Shown piece after piece: positions 30,906 to 41,321 of a stretch of 64,000 nucleotides of DNA (position 1 is the stretch's first letter; each line of letters begins with the position of its first letter). The stretch is from positions 496,001 to 560,000 of the forward strand of contig OZ251243.1 in assembly GCA_965240325.2 (NCBI GenBank), read 5' to 3'. The notes below the pieces were generated by a model that ran no database searches, had not been told where the DNA came from, and saw nothing but the letters and a program-made list of their open reading frames with translations. This DNA comes from Rebecca billardiae RCC1528 (taxonomy: Eukaryota > Haptophyta). The position numbers were made by a program, and so were the translations under genes.

Positions 30906-32936
30906 GCAGGCCAAGGGCGATGCCTCGCGCAGCCTAGAGCCCAGCAGTGGCAACAGCTCAGCGCACACGCCACGCCACGGTCGCGCACGCGGTGCGAGCG
31001 GCGTGCATGGGGTAGCAGCCGAGTGCGTCTGCGAATGCCGGCATCACTCAGAAGGGTGGCCCCGCAGACGAGCGTCCAACGACGCCCGGCCCGCACCGTC
31101 CGAGTCTGGTGGCACCAAGACTGCCGGTCGTTGCCGGCGGTCAGCTCGGCGCGGAGGCTGTTGCCGGCTGCCCGGTGGCGAGAGTGCATCGGAGCCGTAT
31201 CCATCTATCTACTACTCTGTACTGTGCACAACGGCAGTCTCAGCACCCTCCTCATCACCACGGGCCGCATCGTGGCGTGGGCATGCTGGGCGGATGACCA
31301 CTTCACGAGCTGAGACGTCGCGGTCCGTAGTGAGAATAGTGACTAGTCACTCAGACTAGTGTCCGGTACGGTGATAGTGTGATACTATCTCTACTAGTGA
31401 ACTTATGATTCACCGTCTGACGCCGTAACTCGTTCGTAAGTCAGACTTCGCCGCAGCTACTTGCCGCCTGGTTTATTATGATGATGGCCCGCGGTGCAGG
31501 GCGGAGCGCGTAGCGAGTCACCGAGCGTGGAGCCCCGCCGGGGGCCCTCACTACGTCTACGTTGTCAAAAAGATCTGTTGATCAAAGAAAAGGGCATGGG
31601 GGACGACGATTTTGAGGGCTGTTGGAGGGTGAGTTTTCGATTTTTTTTGAGGGGGGGTATTGCTGTCCATATCACAGCTTAAAAGGCCGCGCCCGCTCCA
31701 ATTCGTGTATCTACTATGGACGGACGTGGGATCAGATACCGGACCCCGGGGGTGAAACAAGTGAACGAAAGCAGTAAGCACGTTTTGACTACAGTGGTCA
31801 GTTGTATTGCCGTTTTCAGTAGTATGGGTCAAGAATATTCATATTGCCGCTTTTTATTGATGATAAGTGATGCATGTGTCAACAATATTTCCACCCTCAA
31901 AACTGGTTTCAAACGAATGACCCTTCACACTACAGTTTACTATAAGAATAAGAGACGCACACAGCTCAGGCAGGCGAGATTGACGCCCGGCCAACTGTCA
32001 CCGCCCATGAAGCCGTCGCCGATGGTAGCGCCGCCGGAAAAAATCGTTCAGCCGTCCGCCTGCGAGGCCTGGATGAGGGCTGCGTGACTTGGTCGCCAGT
32101 CCGGGACCGACCGGACCCAGACCCAGGGCCGGACGTGTTTTTTTAAAAGTGCATGTGCACGGGGGTCCTACGACAGTTGATTTGTTTTAAACTTGGTTCA
32201 AGAATATTGCCGTTTTCGAGCTTGAACATATATAGTCGTCTGCTCAGCATGCAGAAATATTGCCCTTTCCGGAACTATGTGTCATCAGTTGCCTATTGCC
32301 GCCAGCAGCTGGTGGCTGGGGCACGCCGGCACTCGCACTCAGACATTGATTACATAAAATGCCGAGTCACTCTATTAAGCTATAGTGAGACTCGCGCAGC
32401 CCGTGCCTAGTGCGCATGCGTGACACAGCTGCGACTGCCTGCACGCGGCATGCATGATACGCTACTGCAACCAACCGACATGCCACCATCATGCGGCCTG
32501 CGTAGCTAGCTCATCTTGACTTCCAGTAGCAGTCAGCGCTTGCCGTCGCCGCCGGCGGCGGCCGCCAGTGCCATCTGCCATCTGGACTGCCGCTACTTCA
32601 GCGGCCGCGTGAGCCGCATCGCGTCCCGTGCCGCTGCACGCGCCGCCTTAAGCTGCGATCGCGCTCGGCGAGCCTGCCACTCGGGTTCCAGCAGCAGCAG
32701 GAAGCGTCGCCTGCGCCGCCTGCTTGCTGGCTCGTCGAGGCGCGCGCGGCGCACCGCCGCCGACTCACTGACCGCCCGCCGGTCGTTGCGTTGAGTCCCA
32801 GCTGGCAGTACGCCTTGGACTTCCTCCTCCACGGGCCAATCAGCCTGCGTTGACGAGTGCAATTGGCGCACGGCCACCCACCTGCACAAGTTCGGCCACA
32901 GGGCAGTCTGCTGTTGGAGTGATGACATCAATCGCG
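30906..32936. other. gene-poor 2-kb spacer, partly AT-rich
   Basis: From 31560 to 32380 the GC content drops, with T-runs, G-runs and a repeated TATTGCC word (31805, 31842, 32215, 32259, 32294; TATTGCT at 31658). The segment 31941-31972 shares words with 17.4 kb and 43.7 kb. Arg-rich frames at 32516-32800 exist on both strands. No gene is supported. Confidence 0.45.
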
Positions 32937-33152
32937 GGCCTGTTGCAAATTGAATAAATACCAACAAATATGTGACGGCGACATCCCAGTGGGAATCCGT
33001 GTGACGCCCGGTTGGATGCAGAGTGTTCTCGACGAGGATGGCGTCTGGACCGCGGGGAACGCGATCGCTGCACCCCTGAGGTTGTCGTGAGTGCAGCAAT
33101 CCACTTGCGCCAGGCTGGGGCGTGACCTACGTCGAGAACACTCTGCATCCAA
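32937..33152. mobile_element. diverged relative of the 62.5-kb element end, with a 23-bp hairpin
   Basis: The sequence from GGCCTGTT at 32937 aligns by eye with the left end of the element at 62500: GGCCTGTT, an AT-rich part, TATGTGACGGCGACA, CAGTGGGAATC, GTGAGTGCAG-AATCCA-TTGCG. On the minus strand both encode related peptides (RKWIAALT / RRNWIPALT; GRHTDSHW / DTDSHW). Perfect 23-bp inverted repeats lie at 33012-33034 and 33130-33152. The other end of this copy is not identified. Confidence 0.5.
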
Positions 33153-33219
33153 GTGGGCACCCCCTCATGTCCAAGCAGAAGCAGAAGCTCTCCGCGCGCG
33201 GTCGACGCGGCAAGAAAGC

Positions 33220-33996
33220 TCAGAAGGGCTGGAGCTCAAGATTCAGCGCATGCTGCAGCCCGCAAGACGCGTGAGGAGGCGGGCACGAGGCGCTACGCAA
33301 GTCCCGGTCGACCTCGATCTCATCGTCCGAGTCCTCAGCTCCAGCGCCGGCCTTCCGCTGGAGCTGCGCCGTCACGTCGTGCGACGTGCCAGTCGTTGAG
33401 CTCGCTGAAGATGGGGCGGAGCGCGCAGGGACCGGATGTCGGGCGCATGTTGCGCGGGAGCGCGGCACGGCACGGTGCGCACGAGCACGGCCAGCGACAC
33501 ACCCACACGCGACCCGCCTGGTCGATGCGCAGGTTGTGGAAGCTCTTCCGGCTTGAGTGCGGGCGCGCTTCTCGTCGCGCGTCGCCGGGTCGATTGTGTC
33601 GTACCCCGGAAAGTCGCGGTGATCTCGGCGTAGGGTACCACCACACGATCGCGCGTCCTCGCGAGCTGCGCGCGCGTGCGGTTCATAATCAGCTCCGAGC
33701 CGCCCAGCTCCGTGTTCATCTGCTTGGCCGTCCCCAGCCAGCCCGCGATCTCCTCGGTGAAGCTGATAATGCGGGGCGCCCTCCTCGAGCGCCGCCGAGG
33801 CCCGAGCGCATCAGCTCCGGGTTGACACTGGCTCGCAGAGCGCTTCCTGGACGACCAGCAGCGACGCGTGGCACTCATTGAGCCCGGTCACAACGGGGCC
33901 ATCCCAGCCGTGGATGACGCCGGCGGCAACTAGTCTGATGACAGTGAATCCTACGAGTACTATCTCATTCTCTTGCAGTACTGTCCTGTTGAGCAC
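33220..33996 (-). pseudogene. decayed coding sequence, frame-shifted pieces
   Basis: Protein-like pieces occur in changing minus-strand frames: VIHGWDGPVVTGLNECHASL near 33840-33920, PRIISFTEEIAGWLGTAKQM ... RDRVVVPYAEIT at about 33620-33775, FHNLRIDQAGRVWVCRWPCS at about 33490-33550, and LNDWHV then DVTAQLQRKAGAGAEDSDDE at about 33320-33400. The changes of frame without good splice sites suggest a broken gene. It lies directly upstream, on the same strand, of the transposon-like end at 32937-33152, so it may be that element's own protein. The family is not recognised. Confidence 0.35.
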
Positions 33997-35058
33997 CGTT
34001 CGGACACTGCGCCGTAAGCTTCTACTGATCCTCGACGCTTACCTCTAGACCCCGACACTGCTTTGGGGGCGTCTGGGGACTGATCGTGGCTGGCACCGAG
34101 GTGGTCGACTTCATCTACTTGGCTGGCGCACCTTCGACTCCTCCAATACCCAGTAGAAGTACCGCGAGCTCTCGTGGTGGCACTCCGAGGAGCGCTGCAC
34201 CGCAAGGCGAGCGCAGATTGCAGATGGTGATTGCGAGCGCGCCCGCGGGCGAGACTACGCACAACTCGAGCACGATGGGGAAGGCGTTGAGGAAGATCCC
34301 GGTCGTTCTCTCGGCCGCAGACCACAGCATGATTCTCGACCAGATGGCTGAGCGCGCCGACGCGCTCGATCACAACTCGTGTCGGCACTGCACGCGGACG
34401 GCGTCGACGAGTGTCGACCTGACTGCCGAGCGTGCCGTGACTGTATAGCATGCAGCGTGGCGCACACTCTGTCTAGAACCGTAGGCAAGCGTCGACGCGC
34501 GTCGTCTGGTGCGACGCGCGCCTCCTGAGCGCCTCCCGTGGCCGCCGCCGCAGCGCGGCAGCGGCCATCATGAAAAAAATTCGCTCGCCGAAATTCCCTC
34601 CGATGTCGCGTTTGGTCTCACTTCAAAATGCAACAAGCCCGCGAGAAGGCACGCGCGAGCAGTGTTGCACGAGCGAGAGAGCGCGACGCGCGTTGGTTGA
34701 TCGCCACGGTATGAATGACAGTTGATGGCAGGCAGTGAGGGGGACACGCGTCGCATTGACCAAGCTCCTCGAGACCGTTGAAGAGCACAGTAGCACACGC
34801 CTATCGTGCACGTTCGACTCCAGCGAATCGGGGCGCGGCAACTCACGCTCACCCTGCTTCACGCATGCACCTGCATGCGCTGCCGTCGCAATGTCTCTGG
34901 GTCGACTGCGCGTCAGGCTTCGCCTATGATCTCTACATTCACTGCGTCTGCACGTGCATGCCGCACGAGGCGCATCGTCGACCGTCCGACGCTGCAGAGC
35001 GGGACTCTGCCTCTGGAGTCCGTGGAGCCAATTCACGGGCAATTGGTGGCATCACGAT
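33997..35058. other. spacer without a confident gene
   Basis: A 120-residue plus frame (34086-34448) and hydrophobic minus pieces (about 34115-34330) overlap, and neither is convincing. An A-run (34572-34579) precedes low-complexity sequence. Nothing else is supported. Confidence 0.35.
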
Positions 35059-35682
35059 TCACGAGGTGGCGCGCGCCGGTGGCGGCGCTCTTGGCCGACC
35101 TGCTGCCGGGAGGAGTTCGGCCGTGAGGCGCTGCATGCGCTCCACGGCCATCCAAAAGAGCCCCGGTAGCCCGAACGCGCCAAAGACCACCGCCTCCACG
35201 TCGTCACGCACGACCGCCCAGCGGCTCCCGAACGTGTGCAGCCGGTTGGTGTGTGCGCCGCGCGCGGGCTCCACGAGCTCGCCGCCATCCAGGGACCACA
35301 GCACCGCGCCCTCTCCGTTGCGCACGTCGAGCGCGTCCCCGAAGCGCCGGCGGAGGGCCTGCGCGTACTGGCCCGAGCGATACCCGATGGTGCAGAACGG
35401 CACCACCACCTTGCCCTCGCGCAGCGCTTCGGCAGGTCCGCGCGTCGCCTCAAAGTGTGCGGCGGTCACCGCGCCAGGAAGCGTCGACACGGCGCGCTCG
35501 GGCGCGGTACGGACATCCACGAGGACGGCTCGTGCGCCCAGGGCCTCAATGGCGTGCCTGTCCGCCACAGGCACCTCCGCCGGCGCAAGCCGCTTGAACA
35601 TGGCGCTTGCGCGCTCACGGCGCGCAGTGTCTTCCGCCGCCATCCTCGCCGCCCGCGGGCTCTGGCTGGTACTCTCCGCCAT
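35059..35682 (-). CDS. rhodanese-like domain protein
   Basis: 207 residues from the ATG at 35682 (MAESTSQSPRAARMAAEDTA). The rhodanese fold is visible: LGARAVLVDVRTAPERAVST (the DVR-x-x-x-E element), LPGAV, and the active-site loop VVVPFCTIGYRSGQYAQALR with Cys followed by TIGYRS, then LDVRNGEGAVLWSLDGGELV. The C-terminal part (AVVFGAFGLPGLFWMAVERM) is hydrophobic and may be membrane-associated. Rhodaneses carry sulfane sulfur on this Cys; the substrate is unknown. The same frame stays open to 35781, and a start there is possible but adds unlikely sequence. A large frame at 35615-36673 on the same strand is low-complexity and rejected. Confidence 0.8.
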   Translation of the reverse strand: MAESTSQSPRAARMAAEDTARRERASAMFKRLAPAEVPVADRHAIEALGARAVLVDVRTAPERAVSTLPGAVTAAHFEATRGPAEALREGKVVVPFCTIGYRSGQYAQALRRRFGDALDVRNGEGAVLWSLDGGELVEPARGAHTNRLHTFGSRWAVVRDDVEAVVFGAFGLPGLFWMAVERMQRLTAELLPAAGRPRAPPPARATS

Positions 35683-37500
35683 CGCACTCGCTTCCCGCGA
35701 GTGCCACAGGTACCAGTCCGGAGGCCGAGCGGTAAGACAGCCGCGGGCTTGGCGTTGGGAGTTGGGACTTGGGACTTTCAACTTGGGAGTTGCCGCCTTG
35801 TTGGGCGCAAACCTTGGGCTCGCCGGCCCAAACGCGATGGCGCGCCTCTGCGCCTACGAGAGGCGCGCTTGCGCCGCCACCGGCGCTGCAGGCCGGCGCG
35901 GCTGATCGGCGCGGTGCACAGGATACGTGGGCACCGCGCGCGCCTCTTTTCCCGCCCGCTCGCGCTCCTCGCCGCGCGCAGTAGCCCGCTGCCAAGCCAT
36001 CAACGCCTGCCAAGCGAGCCGGCGCGCGCACCAAGCGCGCGCGCTCGGCGCAGATAGGGCCAATTAAGATCGGGGCACGGCATGGGCGAGTGGGCACGCA
36101 TGTCATACACCGCTCGGGCGCACGCTCCCGGCGTTCATCGCGCGGCCTCGCCGCTGGCAAGTGCTTGCGCACTGCGCGTGCAACTCGCGAATGGTGCACC
36201 TCGCGGCAGCCCGCAGGGTACAGTCTGCTCTGCACGCAGGCATCCTTCGCTTCGCAGCGGGCAAATCGGTGGCAGCCGCAGCCTGGAGGCCGTCTGTGAG
36301 TACCCCGATCCAATATGCATCGCCCCGTAGGCACACTGATACGGGCCGCCATGTCGTCGATGCTGCCGAGGCTCCGTGATGCCCTGGCACGTAGGCCTTG
36401 TCGACTCTCGACCTTGCGCTCGTGATCACGCCAGACGCAGGCGATGCCGCTGTGCACGCTCACTTTGGACCACCTCGTGCCCACCAGACCGGCCCTTCTG
36501 TCTCTGTTGGCGGCGGTGGCGCGCGCGCGCGCGTGTGCCGCCTGCCGTGCTGTGGCTGAGTACAGTAGTGAGTGCGCGACGACTCGGATTACACTGCGAT
36601 TTGATGCATCAGAGCGCTCAGAGTCAACGGTAGTTGCTCGATAAGGTACGTTGCAGTCGCAGCCTCGGACCACGATGGACGCTTAAACGAGACGCGCGTT
36701 CACCCGGCCGAGGGCCACCTTGCCGCACTGCTCGTAATTCTGCTGGAAGCGGATCGGCGCCGCGTGCGCGCGCGGCGTGTACAGTCAGTGTTACACACCC
36801 ACTGGCCACTGCCAACGGTACGAGCGGATGCAGCAGATGCTCACGCCCACCGACGATGACGATGACGAGGCTCGATCCAGGTCAGCGTGCAAGGAGCGAC
36901 CGCCCGAGCGTTGCCCTCGCGTCCGATCGCCTGCATCGCCGTCGTGGCTGTCTGACGAACCCTGACTCACCGCCTGACAGCTGGCTACCTGACTCAGCCT
37001 CAGGCCCTGAGCAATGAGTAGCATATCTGACATCCGCCTGCTGCATGAGCTGCCATCATCCTGGCAAACGGGCGCGGCCCTCCCCGGACCTAACACAGCA
37101 CTACCTCGTCCGCCCCCATAGGGGGAGGCTGGACCGGCCGCCGGCAATCGGCGCCGGCAAGCGCGCCTGCAAGCGCGCCTGCAACTGCAAGCGCGCCGTG
37201 CCCGTGGCTGGACCGGCCGCCGGCGGCAACGGGCAGGCGCGCCGGCAAGCTGCGCGCTGCCGGACACGGCCCTGCTACTGCTAGACAGCTAGTGCTAGGC
37301 CTAATAGGGCTGCCACCGCTTAGCAGAGCATTTGGCTCAGCTAGCACTAGCAGCTTATTATATATTATTATTATTATTATTATTATCATCATCATCATCA
37401 TCATTATTATTATTATTATTACGTGAACTATTTTTTTGCGCGCCCAGTTCGATCGGACTCACTGACTCGTGGCGAATCACGGGCTGCCCCCAGCACGCGC
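35683..37500. other. 1.8-kb spacer, possible small exons
   Basis: It has a TTGGGA-type run at 35755-35790. A minus-strand peptide QNYEQCGKVALGRVNARLV before a TAA at about 36684-36745, preceded by TTCCAG, could be the last exon of a small gene. A plus peptide CYTPTGHCQRYERMQQMLTP lies at 36785-36850. I could not build a gene from either. The region ends with TTA/TCA repeats. Confidence 0.35.
37355..37421. repeat. compound (TTA)n(TCA)n(TTA)n microsatellite
   Basis: About seven TTA units, six TCA units and seven TTA units, about 80 bases beyond the 3' end of the DUF1990 gene. Confidence 0.95.
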
Positions 37501-38172
37501 TCATGAGCAAAGTCGCTGCATCGTGTGCACCTGCTCTGTGAAGAAGCGCTCTTGCATGCCCCTGATGAACGGGAACACGAGCGCACCCAGCGGCCCAGAG
37601 CCGCGTGAGACAGACAGCAGGCTGAACGTCACCCTCCCAGTGTGCGGCTCGAGCTCAACTACCATGCGCTCCTCGCCTGCGAGCCAGTGTCCGCGGAGCG
37701 TGCCGTACGCGACAGCCAGACTGTGCCGCGCTCGGTCCGTGTACAGCACCCTGCACGCGTTCACGCACCAAGCGCCCAGACCGCTTCGCGCGTAGGTCGC
37801 GATGACGTCACCTGGATGGGCGCAGGCGTGGCTGAGCGCGATGCCGTTGGTGCGACTGCCGTCGTGCATCCGGAAGGCAAGCAGCGCCGCAGAGGCCTCG
37901 CTCAGGCCGCGCTGCCCCCGAGTGCCCAGCTCGACCTCCTTGTGGATCACGCGCACGCGTCCTTGGCCCCGCGCGTCAAGTCGAGGTTTGCCACTGCGCG
38001 TCATGCCGACGAGCTCATAGTTGTGCCGCGCATCCGCGTTGGTCGTGAGCACGTGTGCAACGTCGTCTGCAGTGGGACGGCGTGCGAGCACGCGCGTGGC
38101 TTCCGCTGCGCGCATGCACGCGGCCGTCAGCAGCAACCGTCTCGTCAAGCTTGCGGTCCGTCGTGCCGCCAT
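37501..38172 (-). CDS. DUF1990 (UPF0548) family protein
   Basis: 223 residues from the ATG at 38172 (MAARRTASLTRRLLLTAACM). The head is short, hydrophobic and basic and could target an organelle. The body matches DUF1990: HNYELVGMTRSGK near 55-67, VRVIHKEVELGTRG, GDVIATYARSGLGAWCVNAC, and the signature AYGTLRGHWLAGEERMVVEL followed by FSLLSVSRGSGPLGALVFPF and RGMQERFFTEQ. The family is small and of unknown biochemical function, and occurs in bacteria, plants and algae. The region is complete and in frame. Longer same-frame sequence upstream to 38367 crosses a palindrome and is taken as leader. Confidence 0.85.
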   Translation of the reverse strand: MAARRTASLTRRLLLTAACMRAAEATRVLARRPTADDVAHVLTTNADARHNYELVGMTRSGKPRLDARGQGRVRVIHKEVELGTRGQRGLSEASAALLAFRMHDGSRTNGIALSHACAHPGDVIATYARSGLGAWCVNACRVLYTDRARHSLAVAYGTLRGHWLAGEERMVVELEPHTGRVTFSLLSVSRGSGPLGALVFPFIRGMQERFFTEQVHTMQRLCS

Positions 38173-38281
38173 CGTCAAAATACTCGCGTCTATTTTTTTG
38201 TAAAATAAACCGTACGGTATTGGTTCAGCACCAGCACGATGGCTGCCGGCGGCGGAGGCATCACAGGCCCCAACAACACTC

Positions 38282-38321
38282 TCAGCCGAGAGGTGGCAAT
38301 GATGCCACCTCTCTCGGCTGA
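38282..38321. other. hairpin downstream of the fusion transporter gene
   Basis: Arms TCAGCCGAGAGGTGGCA and TGCCACCTCTCTCGGCTGA pair except for a 2-base bulge, with a 4-base loop. It lies 55-94 bases beyond the stop of the minus-strand gene ending at 38376, so probably in its 3' UTR, and also upstream of the DUF1990 gene. Confidence 0.7.
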
Positions 38322-38375
38322 ACTCGGCTTGATGAACAGGTTGACCCGAGACCAAGGCACCTGACACACACCTCC

Positions 38376-41321
38376 TCAGTGGCCCAGGTCCACCTCGACA
38401 GACGAGGCGCTCGTTGCGGAGCCCGTGACCACCGCCATCGCGCCGGTGAGCGTCATGAGCATCCCCGCAGCCTCAGCCCACGAGGGCAGCGCCTCGCCCA
38501 TCAGCAGCACGTCGTACGCCGCGGCGAAGAGCGGCTGCAGCAGCACGATCACCGAGATCGTGAGCGGCGGCAGGTACTTGAGCGAGACGACGAAGCCGAG
38601 GTTGCCCAGCGTGTCCACGAGCGCGCATGCAAACAGCATGGCCCACGCGTGCTCCGCGCGCGCCCAGCCAAACACGCCGGTGGGCGAGCGATCGAGCGGC
38701 GCACCGCCGGCACCGACGCTCACCGCGGGAAGCGCGATCAGCCACGCGATCCCGTTGAGCAGCGGGAAGAGCACCGGCGGGTCGACCACCGGCCTGAGCT
38801 CCTTGCACAGTAGCATGTAGGCAGCGCCGCCCGCCGAGCCGACAAAAGCGATCACGTTGGCGACCGGTTCACGCACCGAGTCCGAACGCGGCCAGAGGTC
38901 AATCCCGCCGGCGGCGCCGGCCGCCTCGGCAGCGCCCCCGCCGGCGATATCTGCCCCACCCCCACCGAGCGTGAGCGCGAGCGGCGCGTTGCCCAGCACG
39001 GCTGGCGCCTCCCCCTGCGGCGCCGCGCCCGGCGCGCCGATCGCGAGCAACGCGGTGCCTAGCACGGCGATGAGCGCGCCGCCGATCTCGAGGGCGCTCG
39101 CGCCGAGCCCGCGCGCCAGCCGCACGCCGAGCAGGATGATGGGCGCGAGCGAGGAGAAGAGGAGGGCGTTGGCGACCGAGGTGTGCTGCAGCGCGACCGC
39201 GTACGGGTAGCAGTGCAGCCACCATGCCGCGCCCGCGCCGAGCAGGCAGGCGAGCGTACGCCGGCTGCGCAGCGCGGTGCGCAGCCGCGCCGACGTGCCC
39301 GCGCGCAGCGCCGCGTATGGAGCGAGCACGAGCGCGGTGCCGCAGAAGCGCCAGCACATCTTCAGCGCGGGGGAGGCGCGCGTGCCCAGCGCGTCGAACG
39401 CGAGGCCTGTCGCCGACGACGTGAGCAGCGAGAAAAGCAGCACCGCGTACCCGACCAGCGGCACGCGCCGCTCCATCGTCAGCGTCACGTGCAACCCGTC
39501 CGGCGGCGTGCCATCCGGCAGCGCGGCCGTCTTCAGCTGCACGTCGGCGGCGACGCCGGGCGAGTGGCCGGCCGCGTCGGCGGCGGCGGCGTCGTGCACG
39601 TCCACGTCGATCGTCGCGCCCGCCGGCTGCCCCTCGCCCGCCAGCTCGCGCCCGAGTGCGGGCTGCCACTCGAAGGTGAGCGTGCCTGGCGTGGGCTCAG
39701 GCGAGGGGGGCGTGTCATGCAGCCGAGCATACGCGCTGCTGGCGGTGGCTGCGCTCAGCCGGAGCGGAGACGCGGGCGAGGGCGCGCTCGGCGTGGCGTG
39801 GATGGGGGCGCGGGCGAGCGCGACGGGCAGCAGGTGCAGCGGCGTGCCCTCCGCGCCGACGCCCGTGCTGCTGCTGATCGTCACCGTCTCGATGCCCGAT
39901 GGTAGCGAGGGCAGCGCCCAGTGCGAGCGCACAGCCGGGATCAGCGGCTCGCGCGGCGCGGCGCTGTTCAGCGCCTCCGCGGCCGCCTCCGCGCCATCCG
40001 CGGTGTCACCGTATGGCCTCCAGCCCTCCTGCGCCGCCTCACCCACCCAGCCTGAGACGTCCGTCAGCTGCCCTCGCGGCGTGCTCACGAGCGACTCAGA
40101 CGCGACGCGGCGGAGAAGCGGCTCGCCCGTCGCCACGCCGTTCGTCTGACCGGCCATACCGACAGGCCCGGCCACCGCTGCGAGCGCGTGCTCGGTCGCA
40201 CGGCGCGGCAGCGCTGCGTACCTCTGCGGCGAGAGGCCGGCTTCGGCGTCGACGGCGGCGAGCTCCTGCGTGCTCAGCGCGATGCGACGGGCGGCAACCA
40301 GCTGCTCCGCCGTCTCCACAGAGCACCAGCGCATCCCGCTCGTCGGCACGGCGACGAGCCCCCCCTTGCGCGCGAGCTCGCTGAGCGCGTCACAGAGCGC
40401 GAGCGCAAATGGTGGGGGCGACTCTGCATGGCGCCGCAGCAGGGCGTCGAAGAGGGCCTTGGTCTGCAGCACGAAGAGGCCGGCCTCGAGTGGGTGTGAC
40501 GCGTCGACCGCGCGGCCGATCTCCAGCACGCGCCGCGGCTGCGGCTCCGACGCCCTGCCGCCGCGCCACTCCTCCTCGCCTTTGCACGCGACGCGGACGC
40601 ACGTGGGCGCGAGTGCGCCGAGCGCGCGGCGCGCGTCCGGCTCGACGAGCACGCGGCCGACGCAGCCCGCGGGCAGGGCGGTGGCGATGAGGCGGTGCAC
40701 GAGCGCGCTTTCAAAGATGTGGTCGGACGTGCTCAGCAGCACCTGCGATTCTGCCTCGCCGTACGTGCCCTCGCCGTCGCCCTCGCCGAGCAGCGCGCTG
40801 TGCGCGTGCAGCAGCGACTGCGCGTGGCACCCGGTATAATTCGGGCCGAGGTCGACGACGTCGAGCTGCACGTAGCGCGCAACGGCGGACTTCTCAAGCG
40901 TCCGCTTGATCAGCATGCCCACGGGCCCACCGACTACGACGACGACGCGCGTGATGCCCGCGTCCGCCAGTTGGCGCAGGCTCTGCACGAGCAGCGGGTA
41001 GAAGCCGATCCGGAGGAGCTGGCGGGGGAGGCCGTCCTTGCCGAGGGCGGCAGAGCGTGAGACCGTGGAGATGAGCGCCGTCGTCACGCGCGCGCGCACG
41101 GGGCGCGGCATGTATGCCATGGTCGAGTGCCACCGCGCGGAGTTCACGGGCATCGCCGAGCTCGCGAGCGCGTTCGCGCGCTCCGCAAAGAGCGTGCGCG
41201 GACCGGAGAGCTGGAGGAAGAGCTCGTTGCGGGTGCAGCCGAGTCGTCGCGCGACATCGTTCGCGTCGACTGTCCACGCGCGCCGCGCGTCGCCAGCGGG
41301 GCTCTCCATGTTCACGTCCAT
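38376..41321 (-). CDS. nucleotidyltransferase-like domain fused to an EamA/DMT ten-helix transporter
   Basis: 981 residues from the ATG at 41321 (MDVNMESPAGDARR); the same frame is open to 41534. Residues about 75-350 resemble sugar or choline nucleotidyltransferases: LPRQLLRIGFYPLLVQSLRQ (compare LPKQLLPI...PLL), ADAGITRVVVVVGG, LSTSDHIFE (the metal-site D region) and AGLFVLQTKALFDALL. The usual GxGTR loop before the LPK element is missing, so catalysis is doubtful. A Pro/Ser/Ala linker follows. The last 350 residues hold ten hydrophobic helices of the DMT/EamA class (GYAVLLFSLLTSSATGLAFD, ALLFSSLAPIILLGVRLARG, LTISVIVLLQPLFAAAYDVL). In bacterial lic loci a DMT permease (LicB) and a cytidylyltransferase (LicC) are neighbours; here the two types are one protein. 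The substrate is unknown. Confidence 0.75.
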   Translation of the reverse strand: MDVNMESPAGDARRAWTVDANDVARRLGCTRNELFLQLSGPRTLFAERANALASSAMPVNSARWHSTMAYMPRPVRARVTTALISTVSRSAALGKDGLPRQLLRIGFYPLLVQSLRQLADAGITRVVVVVGGPVGMLIKRTLEKSAVARYVQLDVVDLGPNYTGCHAQSLLHAHSALLGEGDGEGTYGEAESQVLLSTSDHIFESALVHRLIATALPAGCVGRVLVEPDARRALGALAPTCVRVACKGEEEWRGGRASEPQPRRVLEIGRAVDASHPLEAGLFVLQTKALFDALLRRHAESPPPFALALCDALSELARKGGLVAVPTSGMRWCSVETAEQLVAARRIALSTQELAAVDAEAGLSPQRYAALPRRATEHALAAVAGPVGMAGQTNGVATGEPLLRRVASESLVSTPRGQLTDVSGWVGEAAQEGWRPYGDTADGAEAAAEALNSAAPREPLIPAVRSHWALPSLPSGIETVTISSSTGVGAEGTPLHLLPVALARAPIHATPSAPSPASPLRLSAATASSAYARLHDTPPSPEPTPGTLTFEWQPALGRELAGEGQPAGATIDVDVHDAAAADAAGHSPGVAADVQLKTAALPDGTPPDGLHVTLTMERRVPLVGYAVLLFSLLTSSATGLAFDALGTRASPALKMCWRFCGTALVLAPYAALRAGTSARLRTALRSRRTLACLLGAGAAWWLHCYPYAVALQHTSVANALLFSSLAPIILLGVRLARGLGASALEIGGALIAVLGTALLAIGAPGAAPQGEAPAVLGNAPLALTLGGGGADIAGGGAAEAAGAAGGIDLWPRSDSVREPVANVIAFVGSAGGAAYMLLCKELRPVVDPPVLFPLLNGIAWLIALPAVSVGAGGAPLDRSPTGVFGWARAEHAWAMLFACALVDTLGNLGFVVSLKYLPPLTISVIVLLQPLFAAAYDVLLMGEALPSWAEAAGMLMTLTGAMAVVTGSATSASSVEVDLGH

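Noticed and set aside
34780-34830. tRNA-like GTTCGACTC word
   Set aside because: The supposed T-stem does not pair and no D or anticodon arm fits. I saw no convincing tRNA in the window.
35615-36673. 352-codon minus-strand frame upstream of the rhodanese gene
   Set aside because: Overlaps the rhodanese gene in another frame and is rich in Arg/Ala/Cys without domain features.
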